From: Rosistilla carotiformis
Lineage (GTDB): Bacteria; Planctomycetota; Planctomycetia; Pirellulales; Pirellulaceae
Length of the DNA stretch: 64,000 nucleotides
Assembly: GCF_007753095.1 (NCBI RefSeq)
Contig: NZ_CP036348.1
Coordinates: forward strand, 4,154,001-4,218,000
Direction: 5' to 3'
Made by a program: the position numbers and the translations under genes. Under the pieces are notes generated by a model. It searched no databases, was not told the origin of the DNA, and saw nothing but the letters and a program-made list of their open reading frames with translations. Shown piece after piece: positions 18,973-27,548 of this stretch (its first letter is position 1; each line of letters opens with the position of its first letter).

Positions 18973-19107
18973 TCAACGCAAAATATCCCGCACCACGTTC
19001 CCATGCACATCGGTCAGCCGGTAGTCGCGGCCGGCGTGGCGAAAGGTCAGCTGTTCGTGGTCGATCCCCAGCAAGTGCAGGATCGTGGCGTGGAAATACT
19101 GATTTTG
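18973..19107 (-). pseudogene. Decayed 3' end of a DUF1501 gene (copy A)
   Basis: Minus-strand translation gives [20 protein letters not shown], then [20 protein letters not shown] and a stop at 18973-18975. This matches the C-terminus of the intact DUF1501 protein at 31415-32767 ([23 protein letters not shown]...). Homology stops abruptly near 19107, upstream of which no DUF1501 sequence is seen, so only the last 40 or so codons survive. Confidence 0.8.
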
Positions 19108-19647
19108 AACGTTCCGCTGCGAAGCCGCAGACACCGTCCGTTTGAGGTATGTATTTTCAATCTCCGTTGTGTTCGCGGTCGACCATCAAACATGTTGAGT
19201 GGAATCATCAAAACCGGAGGATGCGACTTGCGAGGGATAAGAGTCGGGTGCCACCCGCGTTGCAGTTGCGTGAGAGCGTTTGCGATGACTCCTGTTCCCG
19301 TTGGGGAAGAGCTCACTCCAGTGTGGGCATTGCTTGCGGAAACGACGTGTTTTGCCGTCGTTCAAGACTGCCACAAACGGCCCATCCCGCGTGAAGTTCA
19401 TGTGAATTCATCGACGTTCGCCCGGTCCGTCTCTGCTTGCCGGCGCATCAGATGAAAGTGCCACGACGAAGAAATCGCTTCGTTTTTCCGCGGTACCGGG
19501 AACTAAACTTTTCGGTGGAGTGAATTTGAGCCCAGCGAAACGCAGCTCAGTGGCTGGCGTCGCGTGCTGGGATCGGAGCGCCTGCAATGCTTACACTAGT
19601 GCGTTTCACATTCCCCTTCAACAATCCACCTCGCCGAAAAACCTCCG
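19108..19647. other. Intergenic region, probable decayed sequence
   Basis: 540 bp between the DUF1501 remnant and the PhoD-like gene. Short frames on both strands lack ribosome sites and family resemblance. It may hold more remains of the degraded DUF1501 locus, but none could be recognised. Confidence 0.4.
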
Positions 19648-21204
19648 ATGCCGCAACACGTTTCGCTTGATCGCCGTTCCCTTTTGACAGCCGCCTCCGC
19701 CGCCGCACTGTGGCCGTTGGCGAACATTTGCATCGCCGAAGCGGCGGACCGTCGCACTCGCACGTCGAACGATCCGTTTCAGCTGGGAATCGCATCGGGC
19801 GATCCAGCCCCCGATGGATTCGTGCTGTGGACGCGGCTGGCGCCCGATCCATTGAACGGTGGCGGGATGCCAGCGGAGAACGTCCGCGTCCGTTGGCAAG
19901 TGGCAACCGACGACGGGATGAAGAACATTGTCCGCAAGGGAGTCGCCACGGCCGACAAAGACTGGGCGCATTCGGTGCATGTCGAGGTGCAGGGCCTGCT
20001 GCCCGATCGGACCTATTGGTACCAATTCGAAGCGGCGGGAGAGATCAGTTCGATCGGCCGCACGCGAACGACGCCCGCCGCCGACGTGATGCCCGACCGA
20101 TTGCGGTTCGCCTTTGCATCATGTCAGCACTACGAGACAGGGTACTTCAATGCGTTACGGCACATGGCCAACGAAGACCTTCATGCAGTCGTCCATCTGG
20201 GCGATTACATCTATGAAGGAGGAATGTCGAAGCCACGGCCGCGGCAGCACAACAGCGCTGAGATCGTCTCGCTGGACGACTATCGCAATCGCTACGCGCT
20301 CTATCGCGGCGACGCCGATCTGCAAGCGGCGCACGCGGCCTTTCCGTGGATCGTCACTTGGGATGATCACGAATTCGACAACAACTGTGCCGGAGAGATC
20401 TCCGAACAGCCAGACGTCGCAGTCTCCGATTTCCTGAACCGGCGAGCCAACGCATATAAAGCGTATTACGAACACATGCCGCTGCGGCGTTCGACGCTGC
20501 CTCACGGCCCCATGATGCAGATCTACCGAAACATCAGCTACGGCCGACTGGCTCAGTTTTCGGTCCTCGACACACGTCAGTATCGCACCGATCAACCCTG
20601 CGGCGATCGCAACAAACCGGCCTGTCAGGGAGTCTTCGATCCCAACGCGACGCTGTTGGGGGACGTCCAGGAGAAATGGTTGTGCGACGGATTAGAGGCG
20701 TCGCCGGCGCGTTGGAACATCCTCGCGCAACAGGTGATGATGGCCCGTGTCGATCGCGTCCCAGGCGATGCGGTCGCGTACAGCATGGATCAATGGGCCG
20801 GTTATGAAGCGGGCCGCAAGCGGCTGATCCAGTTCCTTCAGGATCGCCAGATCGCCAACCCGATCGTCCTAACCGGCGACATCCACACCAACTGGGTGAA
20901 CGATATCAAAGTCGACTTCGACGACGAACAAGCGGCAGCGGTCGCGACGGAGTTTGTCGGAACGTCGATCACTTCGGGGGGTGATGGCGGTGAAAAACGC
21001 AAAGACACCGATGGCGTTCTGGCCGACAATCCGTTCGTCAAGTTCTACAACGCGGAGCGTGGGTACGTCCGCTGCGAAGTCACACCGCAGCAATGGACTA
21101 GCGATTTCCGTGTCGTTCCGATCGTTTCGAAGCCCGAATCGGATTGCCTGACCCGAGCCAGCTTTGTCGTCGAACAGGGTGTTGCGGGCGCCCAACGGGT
21201 CTGA
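19648..21204 (+). CDS. phoD: PhoD-like alkaline phosphatase / phosphodiesterase
   Basis: Protein of 518 residues. The N-terminus [18 protein letters not shown] is a Tat signal (RR with hydrophobic core), so the enzyme is exported folded. Residues about 42-140 form the PhoD N-terminal beta domain ([21 protein letters not shown]). The metallophosphatase domain follows with [13 protein letters not shown] near 156-168, HLGDYIYEG near 183-191 (Asp186), [10 protein letters not shown] at 237-246 and the late LTGDIHTNW motif, which provide Fe/Ca-type metal ligands in PhoD. The family releases phosphate from mono- and diesters outside the cytoplasm. The length is typical. No Pho-box was identified upstream. 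The gene appears to be monocistronic. Confidence 0.93.
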   Translation: MPQHVSLDRRSLLTAASAAALWPLANICIAEAADRRTRTSNDPFQLGIASGDPAPDGFVLWTRLAPDPLNGGGMPAENVRVRWQVATDDGMKNIVRKGVATADKDWAHSVHVEVQGLLPDRTYWYQFEAAGEISSIGRTRTTPAADVMPDRLRFAFASCQHYETGYFNALRHMANEDLHAVVHLGDYIYEGGMSKPRPRQHNSAEIVSLDDYRNRYALYRGDADLQAAHAAFPWIVTWDDHEFDNNCAGEISEQPDVAVSDFLNRRANAYKAYYEHMPLRRSTLPHGPMMQIYRNISYGRLAQFSVLDTRQYRTDQPCGDRNKPACQGVFDPNATLLGDVQEKWLCDGLEASPARWNILAQQVMMARVDRVPGDAVAYSMDQWAGYEAGRKRLIQFLQDRQIANPIVLTGDIHTNWVNDIKVDFDDEQAAAVATEFVGTSITSGGDGGEKRKDTDGVLADNPFVKFYNAERGYVRCEVTPQQWTSDFRVVPIVSKPESDCLTRASFVVEQGVAGAQRV

Positions 21205-21649
21205 ATTTGGTTCGGCCGCCGATCGTAGGAGCCGACGGCCCATCTGCTTGCGTTATCGGACGCTCGGTTCCAAAGATTCGGGCGCCGCTGGCTCCACATG
21301 CACTTTCTACGCGGGAAGCGCTCATTACAGCGGCCGTGGATTGCGTTAGAATCACAGATCGATCGCGGTTTCTATCGACGACCGAACTTCGAAAATTGGC
21401 TCGGCCCGCATTGGATGCGGCCGCTGGACGGGACATCCCCGCAGTGGCACTCCAACCGATGTGGCAGGTTTCGCGTTGTCGGTCGTTGACAGATACCGCG
21501 TCTCCGCGGACGGATCGCTTGTCATCGCCGGAGCTCGATCGCCACCGAGCCCTCTGGGAAACCAAGCGTATGACAAAGCGTGACCGTTCGCGCAAGCTGT
21601 CAAGTTATCGCTAAGCAATCAAGCAATCGGTGAAGAGAGATCCAAGCAC
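21205..21649. other. Intergenic region without a supported gene
   Basis: 445 bp between phoD and the YebC-type gene. An open frame running through it on the plus strand starts inside phoD and has no coding character. GAAGAGAGA at about 21631-21639 is the likely ribosome site of the next gene. Confidence 0.45.
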
Positions 21650-22372
21650 ATGGGAAGAAGCTTTGAAGTTCGCAAAGTGTCGATGGCCAAAACAGCGGGA
21701 CAAAAGTCCAAGCTGTATTCCAAATATGGCAAGCAGTTGTACGTTCTTGCGAAAAACAGCGGAGCCGATCCGGCGGCGAATCCCTCATTGCGCAGCCTGA
21801 TCGACAAAGCGAAACGCGAGCAAGTGCCGGCCCATGTGATCGAGAAGGCACTCGAAAAAGCGTCTGGCGGCGGCGGCGAGGACTTTTCACTAGCACGCTA
21901 CGAAGGTTATGGACCCGGCGGCTGCGCGGTCATCGTCGATTGCTTGACCGATAACAACAACCGCACGATCACCGACGTCCGCAATTGCTTTACGAAGACG
22001 AGCTCCAAGCTGGGCGCTCCCGGTTCGGTCGCCCACTCCTTCGATCACTTGGCCGTGCTGCGATTTCCAGGCGAGAGCGCCGACCAGGTGCTCGAGATCT
22101 TGTTGGGTGCGGACGTCGACGTCGTCGATGTCGAATGCGAAAACGGCCAGGTGACGGTGTTTGCTCCATCGACCGAATTCTACAACGCGAAGCAGGCGTT
22201 GCTCGAAGCGACCCCGGAGCTGGAGTTTGATGTCGACGAAATCACTTTCGTCGCGCAAACCAATACCGACATCAGCCCCGACGACGTGCCGATGTTCGAG
22301 AAGTTTATGAACATGTTGAACGACTGCGATGACGTTCAAGACATCTATCACAACGCGATCTTGCCCGAATAG
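21650..22372 (+). CDS. YebC/PmpR family DNA-binding regulator
   Basis: Protein of 240 residues, typical length for the YebC/PmpR family. The N-terminal three-helix region contains [20 protein letters not shown] and [20 protein letters not shown], followed by the hallmark glycine patch [23 protein letters not shown] and the conserved [12 protein letters not shown]-like sequence (here [13 protein letters not shown]). The usual AGHSKWANIKHRK start is replaced by [28 protein letters not shown], the form of the second (non-RuvC-linked) subgroup. Members bind DNA as transcription factors or help resolve ribosome stalling. It is a stand-alone gene. Confidence 0.93.
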   Translation: MGRSFEVRKVSMAKTAGQKSKLYSKYGKQLYVLAKNSGADPAANPSLRSLIDKAKREQVPAHVIEKALEKASGGGGEDFSLARYEGYGPGGCAVIVDCLTDNNNRTITDVRNCFTKTSSKLGAPGSVAHSFDHLAVLRFPGESADQVLEILLGADVDVVDVECENGQVTVFAPSTEFYNAKQALLEATPELEFDVDEITFVAQTNTDISPDDVPMFEKFMNMLNDCDDVQDIYHNAILPE

Positions 22373-22419
22373 TCGATCGCGCGTTTCTTGCCGCGGTTGC
22401 GACGCAATCGCGGTCGCGG

Positions 22420-22553
22420 TCACACCAAGATTTCTTTAACGATCCGGCCATGCACGTCGGTCAGCCGGAAATCGCGGCCGGCGTGGCGGTAGGTCAAGCG
22501 TTTGTGATCGATCCCCATTTAATGCAGGATCGTGGTGTGCAAGTCGTGGGCGA
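22420..22553 (-). pseudogene. Decayed 3' end of a DUF1501 gene (copy B)
   Basis: Minus-strand translation reads FAHDLHTTILH, an in-frame TAA, then [12 protein letters not shown] and [20 protein letters not shown] with a stop at 22420-22422. Apart from the nonsense codon it is nearly identical to the C-terminus of the intact DUF1501 protein at 31415-32767. Homology ends exactly where the 61-bp palindromic element begins (22554), suggesting the element or a rearrangement at it cut the gene. Confidence 0.82.
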
Positions 22554-22614
22554 ATCAAAGACGTCGGGACTTTTTTAACGGCCCCGTTTATCAAAGAGTC
22601 CTGACGCCTTCGAC
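22554..22614. repeat. 61-bp palindromic element, copy 1 (diverged)
   Basis: Two 22-base arms around a 17-base loop. The right arm contains AAAGAGTCCTGACGCC, the left arm ATCAAAGACGTCGGGAC; several mismatches between arms. The loop (ending GTTTATC) and arms match the perfect copy at 24501-24553 plus 26136-26143. No coding capacity. It abuts the DUF1501 remnant on one side and a gene remnant on the other. Confidence 0.75.
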
Positions 22615-22892
22615 CTTGCCTACGCAGCAGCACGGGCGAGACCATCACGCCCCCCGTTGCCGACAGCAGCCAGCGGGATGCGATCGAAGAGGCTGAGCTG
22701 ATCGTTCAAGAATCGTCGTCCAGTTTCTTGGGAGTCGACAAAGCAACGCAGTACCCCGCCCCCACAGCAAACCGATACTCGGATTCGATCCCCGTCGATG
22801 CGGTGGACGCTGCATTAACCGACGATGAGCCGACATCGCAGGAAGAGTGGCGTGAGTTGATCGACACGGCGTTGGGCGAGTTTAACAACTAG
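22605..22892 (+). pseudogene. C-terminal gene remnant of unknown family
   Basis: An open frame of 95 codons starting inside the palindromic element and ending at the TAG at 22890-22892. From about 22632 it has clear coding character: TGETITPPVADSSQRDAIEE, then regular acidic, Ser-rich sequence ending EEWRELIDTALGEFNN. There is no start codon with a ribosome site, so this is the 3' end of a gene whose upstream part was removed at the palindromic element. The acidic C-terminus recalls the tail after the dockerin of the exported protease at 8425, but the family is not recognisable. Confidence 0.5.
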
Positions 22893-23068
22893 GCGACGTC
22901 GAACGCAGCAACGCGCGGTACAGGAAACCTGCGACCGCGCGCAGTAAATAGCAAACTCTAGCAACACCACCGTGAAACCGCTGAATTGCGACACACAACC
23001 GTCAATGCATCGCAATTTGTCAGTTAACTCCTGGCACCCCATGCGAAGCAAAGCCTCTGGACGCCAAA

Positions 23069-23097
23069 TGTTGACACCGCCCCCCACGCGGTCAACA
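23069..23097. promoter_or_regulatory. Inverted repeat upstream of the DUF5343/nuclease cassette
   Basis: TGTTGACACCGC at 23069-23080 and GCGGTCAACA at 23088-23097 pair with a two-base bulge. It lies about 150 bp before the DUF5343 start, in an otherwise unannotated 352-bp gap (22893-23244). It could be an operator or the terminator of the gene remnant; a TTGACA hexamer lies within the left arm. Confidence 0.35.
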
Positions 23098-23244
23098 ATA
23101 GCCGCCAGTAAAGCCGCGAACCGCAATAACAGGTGAGAATCCAATATTTCCCCGGAACGTGCAGGTGAACAACATTGTTATTTCGCTTGCCTGAGAATAA
23201 GAAACACTGAGCCACACCGCGATCCACATCAAACTGAAAATCTA

Positions 23245-23865
23245 ATGGCCACTTTCACGCAAACGCAAAACACTGGCAATCTTCAAGAATTCATCAACGG
23301 TATTCCCAGTCGTGGCGTGCCTGACAAAGTCACAAACAATCATCTAGAAGGTCTTGGCTACAAGTCGAAAAACGACAGGGCCATAATCACCGTCCTTAAA
23401 TTCATCGGTGTTCTGGAGTCCAACGGCGCCCCGTCTGCTGCGTACAAAAAGCTGCGCAACAAACATACGGCGCCTTCCGAATTGGCCGCGTTGATAAAGA
23501 TAGCTTACAGAGAGTTATTCAAAACCTATCCTGACGCCCAATCGAAAGACGGCGAAACACTTAAAACCTGGTTTGCATCGCACACATCGGTAGGCGAAGC
23601 GTCTGTAAAAAACATGGCGCAAACGTTCACCGCGCTTTGCGCTATCGCTGACTTCAATGGAACGCCTGACATCGAGCATGAGGAAGACGATGACAGCGAC
23701 GAAAAACCAGGTCCTCGCAAAAAGCGACGCGTGCGCCGTCAGCTGGATGCACAAGTTGCGTTCAATATCCAGGTGCAGATTCCTGGCGAGCAATCGCCCG
23801 AGGTTTACGAGGCGATATTCAAAAACCTTGGGAAATATGTTCTGGGCGTGGTAGATGACGAATAG
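23245..23865 (+). CDS. DUF5343 domain protein of a candidate defence cassette
   Basis: Protein of 206 residues. Residues about 20-140 match the DUF5343 pattern: GVPDKVTNNHLEGLGYKSKN with DRAIITVLKFIGVLESNG, then AYRELFKTYPDA and a helical NMAQTFTALCAIADF. A charged linker (HEEDDDSDEKPGPRKKRRVRR, about 144-166) leads to a C-terminal segment with the AFNIQVQIPGEQSPEVYEAI pattern seen after DUF5343 in other proteins. DUF5343 looks like a winged-helix-type domain and is recurrent next to nucleases and other defence genes; no activity is established. The next gene overlaps by 11 bp, so the two are translationally coupled. Base composition is visibly more AT-rich than the surroundings, and palindromic elements and an IS flank the pair, suggesting acquisition by transfer. 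Confidence 0.85.
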   Translation: MATFTQTQNTGNLQEFINGIPSRGVPDKVTNNHLEGLGYKSKNDRAIITVLKFIGVLESNGAPSAAYKKLRNKHTAPSELAALIKIAYRELFKTYPDAQSKDGETLKTWFASHTSVGEASVKNMAQTFTALCAIADFNGTPDIEHEEDDDSDEKPGPRKKRRVRRQLDAQVAFNIQVQIPGEQSPEVYEAIFKNLGKYVLGVVDDE

Positions 23866-24436
23866 ACCAATTGAATCTCTAACCCGCCTGGCGATCGGTA
23901 ATGCAGACGCACAACGGAAAATAAATCTGGTCTGTGGTGCAAGTGTCGCCCCACTGACCAACGTCAGAAAAGCGCGTCATATCCAAGACGTCTTTGACTT
24001 ACTAGATGAATTCCCAGATTGCGCTGGATACTCAAACAACCGACGTGGCCGAATCGTATTGCCTCTGGATTCAGAGGACGGCGTACAGGACATGTTGTAC
24101 TTCATGTTGAAACCTGCGATTCCAGACCTCGTACCGGAAACGCCCGTTTCCGGGCCGACTCGACAATACACTATTCAAGATTTTCGTTCGCCGCTATTGC
24201 GCATCGTGATCGAGGCGAAACGCACTCGTAACAAGACGCATGGTAAGCAAATCAAGGCCGAGTTAAATGATGACATTGGTGATTACAAAAACGATCCTTA
24301 TTGCGATGATTTGATTTTCTTTATTTACGATCCAGAAACATTTATAGAATCGGTTACCGGCTTAAAAAACGCGGTCGAGGGAGATCATGCTCACAATGGG
24401 CGGAAATTGCGAGTCCACTGTATCGTTCAGCGATGA
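23855..24436 (+). CDS. PD-(D/E)XK nuclease-fold protein of a candidate defence cassette
   Basis: Protein of 193 residues whose start overlaps the end of the DUF5343 gene. The catalytic core is recognisable: SEDGVQDMLYFMLK (about 73-86), PETPVSG with Glu95, IQDF with Asp109, then RIVIEAKRTRN with Glu120 and Lys122 giving the D-x10-ExK signature, followed by DDIGDYKNDPYCDDLIFFIYDPE (136-161), the helix-strand pair conserved in this restriction-endonuclease-like family. It should cut DNA or RNA in a metal-dependent manner; the target is unknown. There is no DNA-recognition or helicase domain, so specificity may come from the DUF5343 partner. An IS and palindromic repeat begin 65 bp downstream. 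Inference: a two-gene anti-phage or plasmid-maintenance module. Confidence 0.82.
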   Translation: MTNRPIESLTRLAIGNADAQRKINLVCGASVAPLTNVRKARHIQDVFDLLDEFPDCAGYSNNRRGRIVLPLDSEDGVQDMLYFMLKPAIPDLVPETPVSGPTRQYTIQDFRSPLLRIVIEAKRTRNKTHGKQIKAELNDDIGDYKNDPYCDDLIFFIYDPETFIESVTGLKNAVEGDHAHNGRKLRVHCIVQR

Positions 24437-24500
24437 TTGCGACATACCAATGCGTTGCACCGGTTCCGCGAAGTCCGGGCGTCTTCAAATGGAGGGACGG

Positions 24501-24553
24501 ATCAAAGGTGTCAGGACTCTTTTAGCGGCTTAGTTTATCAAAGAGTCCTGACA
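24501..24553. repeat. 61-bp palindromic element, copy 2, left 53 bp (split by the IS)
   Basis: Left arm 24501-24522 includes GTGTCAGGACTCTTT; right arm starts at 24540 with AAAGAGTCCTGACA and is interrupted by the IS after 24553. The missing CCTTTGAT is found at 26136-26143, directly after the IS and target duplication. When rejoined, the two arms are a perfect 22-bp inverted repeat around a 17-base loop. Confidence 0.88.
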
Positions 24554-26126
24554 CAATACTGTTCGGCACGAAAGTTGCGCATTGAATTTTGCGTGTTTCT
24601 GGCACGGCTTTTGCGCACCGGGGAACCAATTGCGGATGGTCCGCCAGTTTGACACACAGCGGATGAGCCAGTGCCAAAGCGACTCCCCAAACGACGAAAG
24701 CCAACGCCAGAAAAACGCCCCAGCGATCAGTGCACGGCCGACGAAGCTCAGCTCGATTTCAGGGCCCGGGATCTGCAGGGCCTGAAGTTTTTTAAAAAGA
24801 TCCGACCGCTGTTAGATTCGCTGCACGAAATCGGCACACAGCGTGACAAGTCCCACAACCGCGACCTGCACATGGACCAGTACGGCGTACTTGTTCTCAT
24901 GTGGATGTTCAACCCTATCCTGACGTCGCTCAGGGGGCTCCAGCAAGCCAGCACACTCAAGGATGTCCAAAAGAAGTTCGGCGTCGGGCGAGCTTCGCTC
25001 GGATCACTCTCGGAGTCGGTGAGCATCTTTGACCCCGAACCGCTGAAGCAAATTGCGGCGCAACTCGCGCACGACGTCCCATCAGCCGATCCTTCAAAGT
25101 TTGACGCGATCGAACACCAACTAACCGCCGTCGACGGAAGCGTGTTCAAGACTGCCGTGCGTGTGGCTTCGCTGGGCTGGTTGCCTAACAAAGCAGGAGG
25201 AACCACGAAGGGAAAGTCCGTTGATGGATACCGAATGCACACGCATTTCGAGATACTTCGCGGAGTCCCCGAACGCATGGATGCGACACCGGCCAAACCG
25301 AAAGGAAAGGATGACGAGAAGTCGGTCTTGGCATCGGTGCTGCAACCCGACCGCTGCTACGTGACCGATCGTGGTTACGCGAAGTTTGAGTTGTTCAATC
25401 AAATCAACGCTATTGGCAGCAGTTACATTTGCCGGGCCCGAGATAATAGTACACCGCAAATCCTAAGTGACCGAGAGCTCACGCAAGCTGACCGCGATGC
25501 CGGCGTTCGCGTCGACCGAGAAGTCATCTTAGGCGCGTGTACGAGCAACCGCAAAACGGTTCCAAGTGATCATCCAGTTCGCTTCATCGAGGTCGAAGTC
25601 CAACCTCATGTGCGCACCGGAAGCAAAGGCACCAACTGCGACGGTCGTCTGCGTTTGGTCACAAACCTGATGGACGTTCCCGCCGAACTGATTGCCGAAG
25701 CGTATCGGCTTCGCTGGCTGATCGAGTTGTTTTTTCGAATGATCAAGCAGCTTTTGGGCTGTCGACATCTGCTGAGCACCAAGCCGGAAGGCGTGGAGAT
25801 CCAGATGTACCTAGCGATCATCGCGTGTCTGTTGATTTTGATCTACACCGGCGGCCAACCGAACAAACGCACCTACGAGATGATCTGCTTCTACTTGCTC
25901 GGCTGGGCCAACCTGGAGGAACTGGAAGCACATATAGAAAAACTGAAACCCAAAGCTCTATAGAAGCACTGCGCGCCGACCGAAGTCCTGTGACTTCGGC
26001 GTTCGCTGCTGCGCGGTCAGTGGTTGACGCCCATCCTTCACCGGGCAATTCGCATCCGGAATCATCATCGCCAACTGCAGTCCTGATCATCTCTGGACGC
26101 AGCAGCAACCGGGCCGAACAGTATTG
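24554..26126 (+). mobile_element. Complete IS4-type insertion sequence (1,573 bp)
   Basis: Terminal inverted repeats of 14 bp, CAATACTGTTCGGC at 24554-24567 and its complement GCCGAACAGTATTG at 26113-26126. The 9-bp target GTCCTGACA is duplicated at 24545-24553 and 26127-26135, the duplication size known for IS4-family elements. One transposase gene (24671-25963) fills most of it. A 150-bp stretch after the transposase contains a small hairpin (CCGAAGTCCTGTGACTTCGG near 25980-26000). The intact ends and target duplication indicate a recent insertion, here into a 61-bp palindromic element. Confidence 0.93.
24671..25963 (+). CDS. IS4 family DDE transposase
   Basis: Protein of 430 residues, intact. 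A basic N-terminus (PKRLPKRRKP) is followed by the RNase H-fold catalytic domain: Asp155 in LTAVDGSVFK, Asp233 in CYVTDRGYAKFELFN, and Glu352 in the YRLRWLIELFFRMIK segment, which fits exactly the Y-(2)-R-(3)-E-(6)-K signature of the IS4 family (Tyr345, Arg348, Glu352, Lys359). A beta-strand insertion lies between the second Asp and the Glu (about 260-335). It should excise and insert the element 24554-26126 and could act on the truncated copy at 26211-27153, which keeps one inverted repeat. Confidence 0.95.
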   Translation: MPKRLPKRRKPTPEKRPSDQCTADEAQLDFRARDLQGLKFFKKIRPLLDSLHEIGTQRDKSHNRDLHMDQYGVLVLMWMFNPILTSLRGLQQASTLKDVQKKFGVGRASLGSLSESVSIFDPEPLKQIAAQLAHDVPSADPSKFDAIEHQLTAVDGSVFKTAVRVASLGWLPNKAGGTTKGKSVDGYRMHTHFEILRGVPERMDATPAKPKGKDDEKSVLASVLQPDRCYVTDRGYAKFELFNQINAIGSSYICRARDNSTPQILSDRELTQADRDAGVRVDREVILGACTSNRKTVPSDHPVRFIEVEVQPHVRTGSKGTNCDGRLRLVTNLMDVPAELIAEAYRLRWLIELFFRMIKQLLGCRHLLSTKPEGVEIQMYLAIIACLLILIYTGGQPNKRTYEMICFYLLGWANLEELEAHIEKLKPKAL

Positions 26127-27036
26127 GTCCTGACACCTTTGATTTGATCGCAAAATTCAATGCGCAACTTTCGTGCCGAACAGTAGTGGTCCTGACACCT
26201 TTGATTTGACCGCGGTCAGCTTGCGTGAGCTCTCGGTCACTTAGGATTTGCGGTGTACTATTGTCTCGGGCCCGGCAAATGTAACTGCTGCCAATAGCGT
26301 TGATTTGATTGAACAACTCAAACTTCGCGTATCCACGATCGGTCACGTAGCAGCGATCGGGTTGCAGCACCGATGCCAAGACCGACTTCTCGTCATCCTT
26401 TCCTTTCGGTTTGGCCGGTGTCGCATCCATGCGTTCGGGGACTCCGCGAAGTATCTCGAAATGCGTGTGCATTCGGTATCCATCAACGGACTTTCCCTTC
26501 GTGGTTCCTCCTGCTTTGTTAGGCAACCAGCCCAGCGAAGCCACACGCACGGCAGTCTTGAACACGCTTCCGTCGACGGCGGTTAGTTGGTGTTCGATCG
26601 CGTCAAACTTTGAAGGATCGGCTGATGGGACTTCGTGCGCGAGTTGCGCCGCAATTTGCTTCAGCGGTTCGGGGTCAAAGATGCTCACCGACTCCGAGAG
26701 TGATCCGAGCGAAGCTCGCCCGACGCCGAACTTCTTTTGGACATCCTTGAGTGTGCTGGCTTGCTGGAGCCCCCTGAGCGACGTCAGGATAGGGTTGAAC
26801 ATCCACATGAGAACAAGTACGCCGTACTGGTCCATGTGCAGGTCGCGGTTGTGGGACTTGTCACGCTGTGTGCCGATTTCGTGCAGCGAATCTAACAGCG
26901 GTCGGATCTTTTTAAAAAACTTCAGGCCCTGCAGATCCCGGGCCCTGAAATCGAGCTGAGCTTCGTCGGCCGTGCACTGATCGCTGGGGCGTTTTTCTGG
27001 CGTTGGCTTTCGTCGTTTGGGGAGTCGCTTTGGCAC
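26065..27036 (-). pseudogene. Truncated IS4 transposase
   Basis: The first 274 residues equal the transposase at 24671-25963 (one visible difference, HE for HD near residue 134-135), then the frame runs into unrelated sequence after RELTQADR and ends at 26065. Asp155 and Asp233 are kept, but the third catalytic residue Glu352 and the C-terminal domain are missing, so it cannot be an active transposase; a dominant-negative effect on the intact copy is conceivable. Confidence 0.9.
26149..26188 (-). mobile_element. Solo IS end (40 bp) with target-like flank
   Basis: CGCAAAATTCAATGCGCAAC onward to GCCGAACAGTAGTG repeats the first 40 bp of the IS (left end, inverted), with one change in the terminal repeat. 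It is followed by GTCCTGACACCTTTGATTTGA, the same flank as the complete IS. It lies between the complete IS and the truncated inverted copy; a footprint of a further insertion plus deletion or recombination. Confidence 0.8.
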
Positions 27037-27153
27037 TGGCTCATCCGCTGTGTGTCAAACTGGCGAACCATCCGCAATTGGTTCTCCGGTGCGCAAAAGC
27101 CGTGCCAGAAACACGCAAAATTCAATGCGCAACTTTCGTGCCGAACAGTATTG
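26211..27153 (-). mobile_element. Truncated, inverted second copy of the IS4 element
   Basis: About 943 bp nearly identical to the left 60 percent of the complete IS, in opposite orientation. The left terminal repeat is intact (GCCGAACAGTATTG at 27140-27153) and followed by GTCCTGACA, as for the full copy. The other end stops abruptly at 26211, in the middle of the transposase gene, against palindrome-derived sequence. The two copies form a large inverted repeat that could drive inversion or deletion. Confidence 0.92.
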
Positions 27154-27158
27154 GTCCT

Positions 27159-27194
27159 GACACCTTTGATTTGATTGACACCTTTGATTTGATT
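27159..27194. repeat. Tandem 18-bp duplication derived from the palindromic element
   Basis: GACACCTTTGATTTGATT occurs twice in direct tandem (27159-27176 and 27177-27194) right after the truncated IS copy. The unit is the outer arm and flank of the 61-bp palindromic element, so this looks like slippage or repeated insertion/repair at the same site. Confidence 0.85.
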
Positions 27195-27548
27195 GAAGAC
27201 CCATTGATCGCTTCCAGGCGGGAGGATCTCTGCGGTCGACATTGCAAAGAAGCAAGCGACCATCGCACCGATCCCACTAGCAACGATCGAAATCGGCCAA
27301 CTGGCCTTCGTGCGTAGGAGCAAGCAATGACGGTCGACGCGATCGATCCGATCGTGATCCCGCTTGCGCCTCTGGCTAACCCTATCGAGTTCTCTCCTGC
27401 ATAACCTTAATCCCGCCACCGAGTTTCAACTGTCGAGGGCAATCCGCCGGCCCGGGACCAAACGACCACTGACGCCTTCGTCAGTAGAGTCTAGACTGGG
27501 GGATTGTCATGGAAGACTCGTTAGCAGTTACTTTAGAGAGAACGTTCG
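27195..27548. other. Intergenic region with a possible membrane-protein remnant
   Basis: About 350 bp. The minus strand translates to a hydrophobic stretch PISIVASGIGAMVACFFAMS, then TAEILPPGSDQW, ending at the repeat near 27194, which could be the end of a small membrane protein cut by the IS region, but no start or family can be supported. The right part is the upstream region of the kinase gene, without an obvious promoter. Confidence 0.35.

Noticed and set aside
21144-21614. 156-codon plus-strand frame between phoD and the YebC gene
   Set aside because: Begins inside phoD in another frame, Arg/Pro-rich, no coding character.
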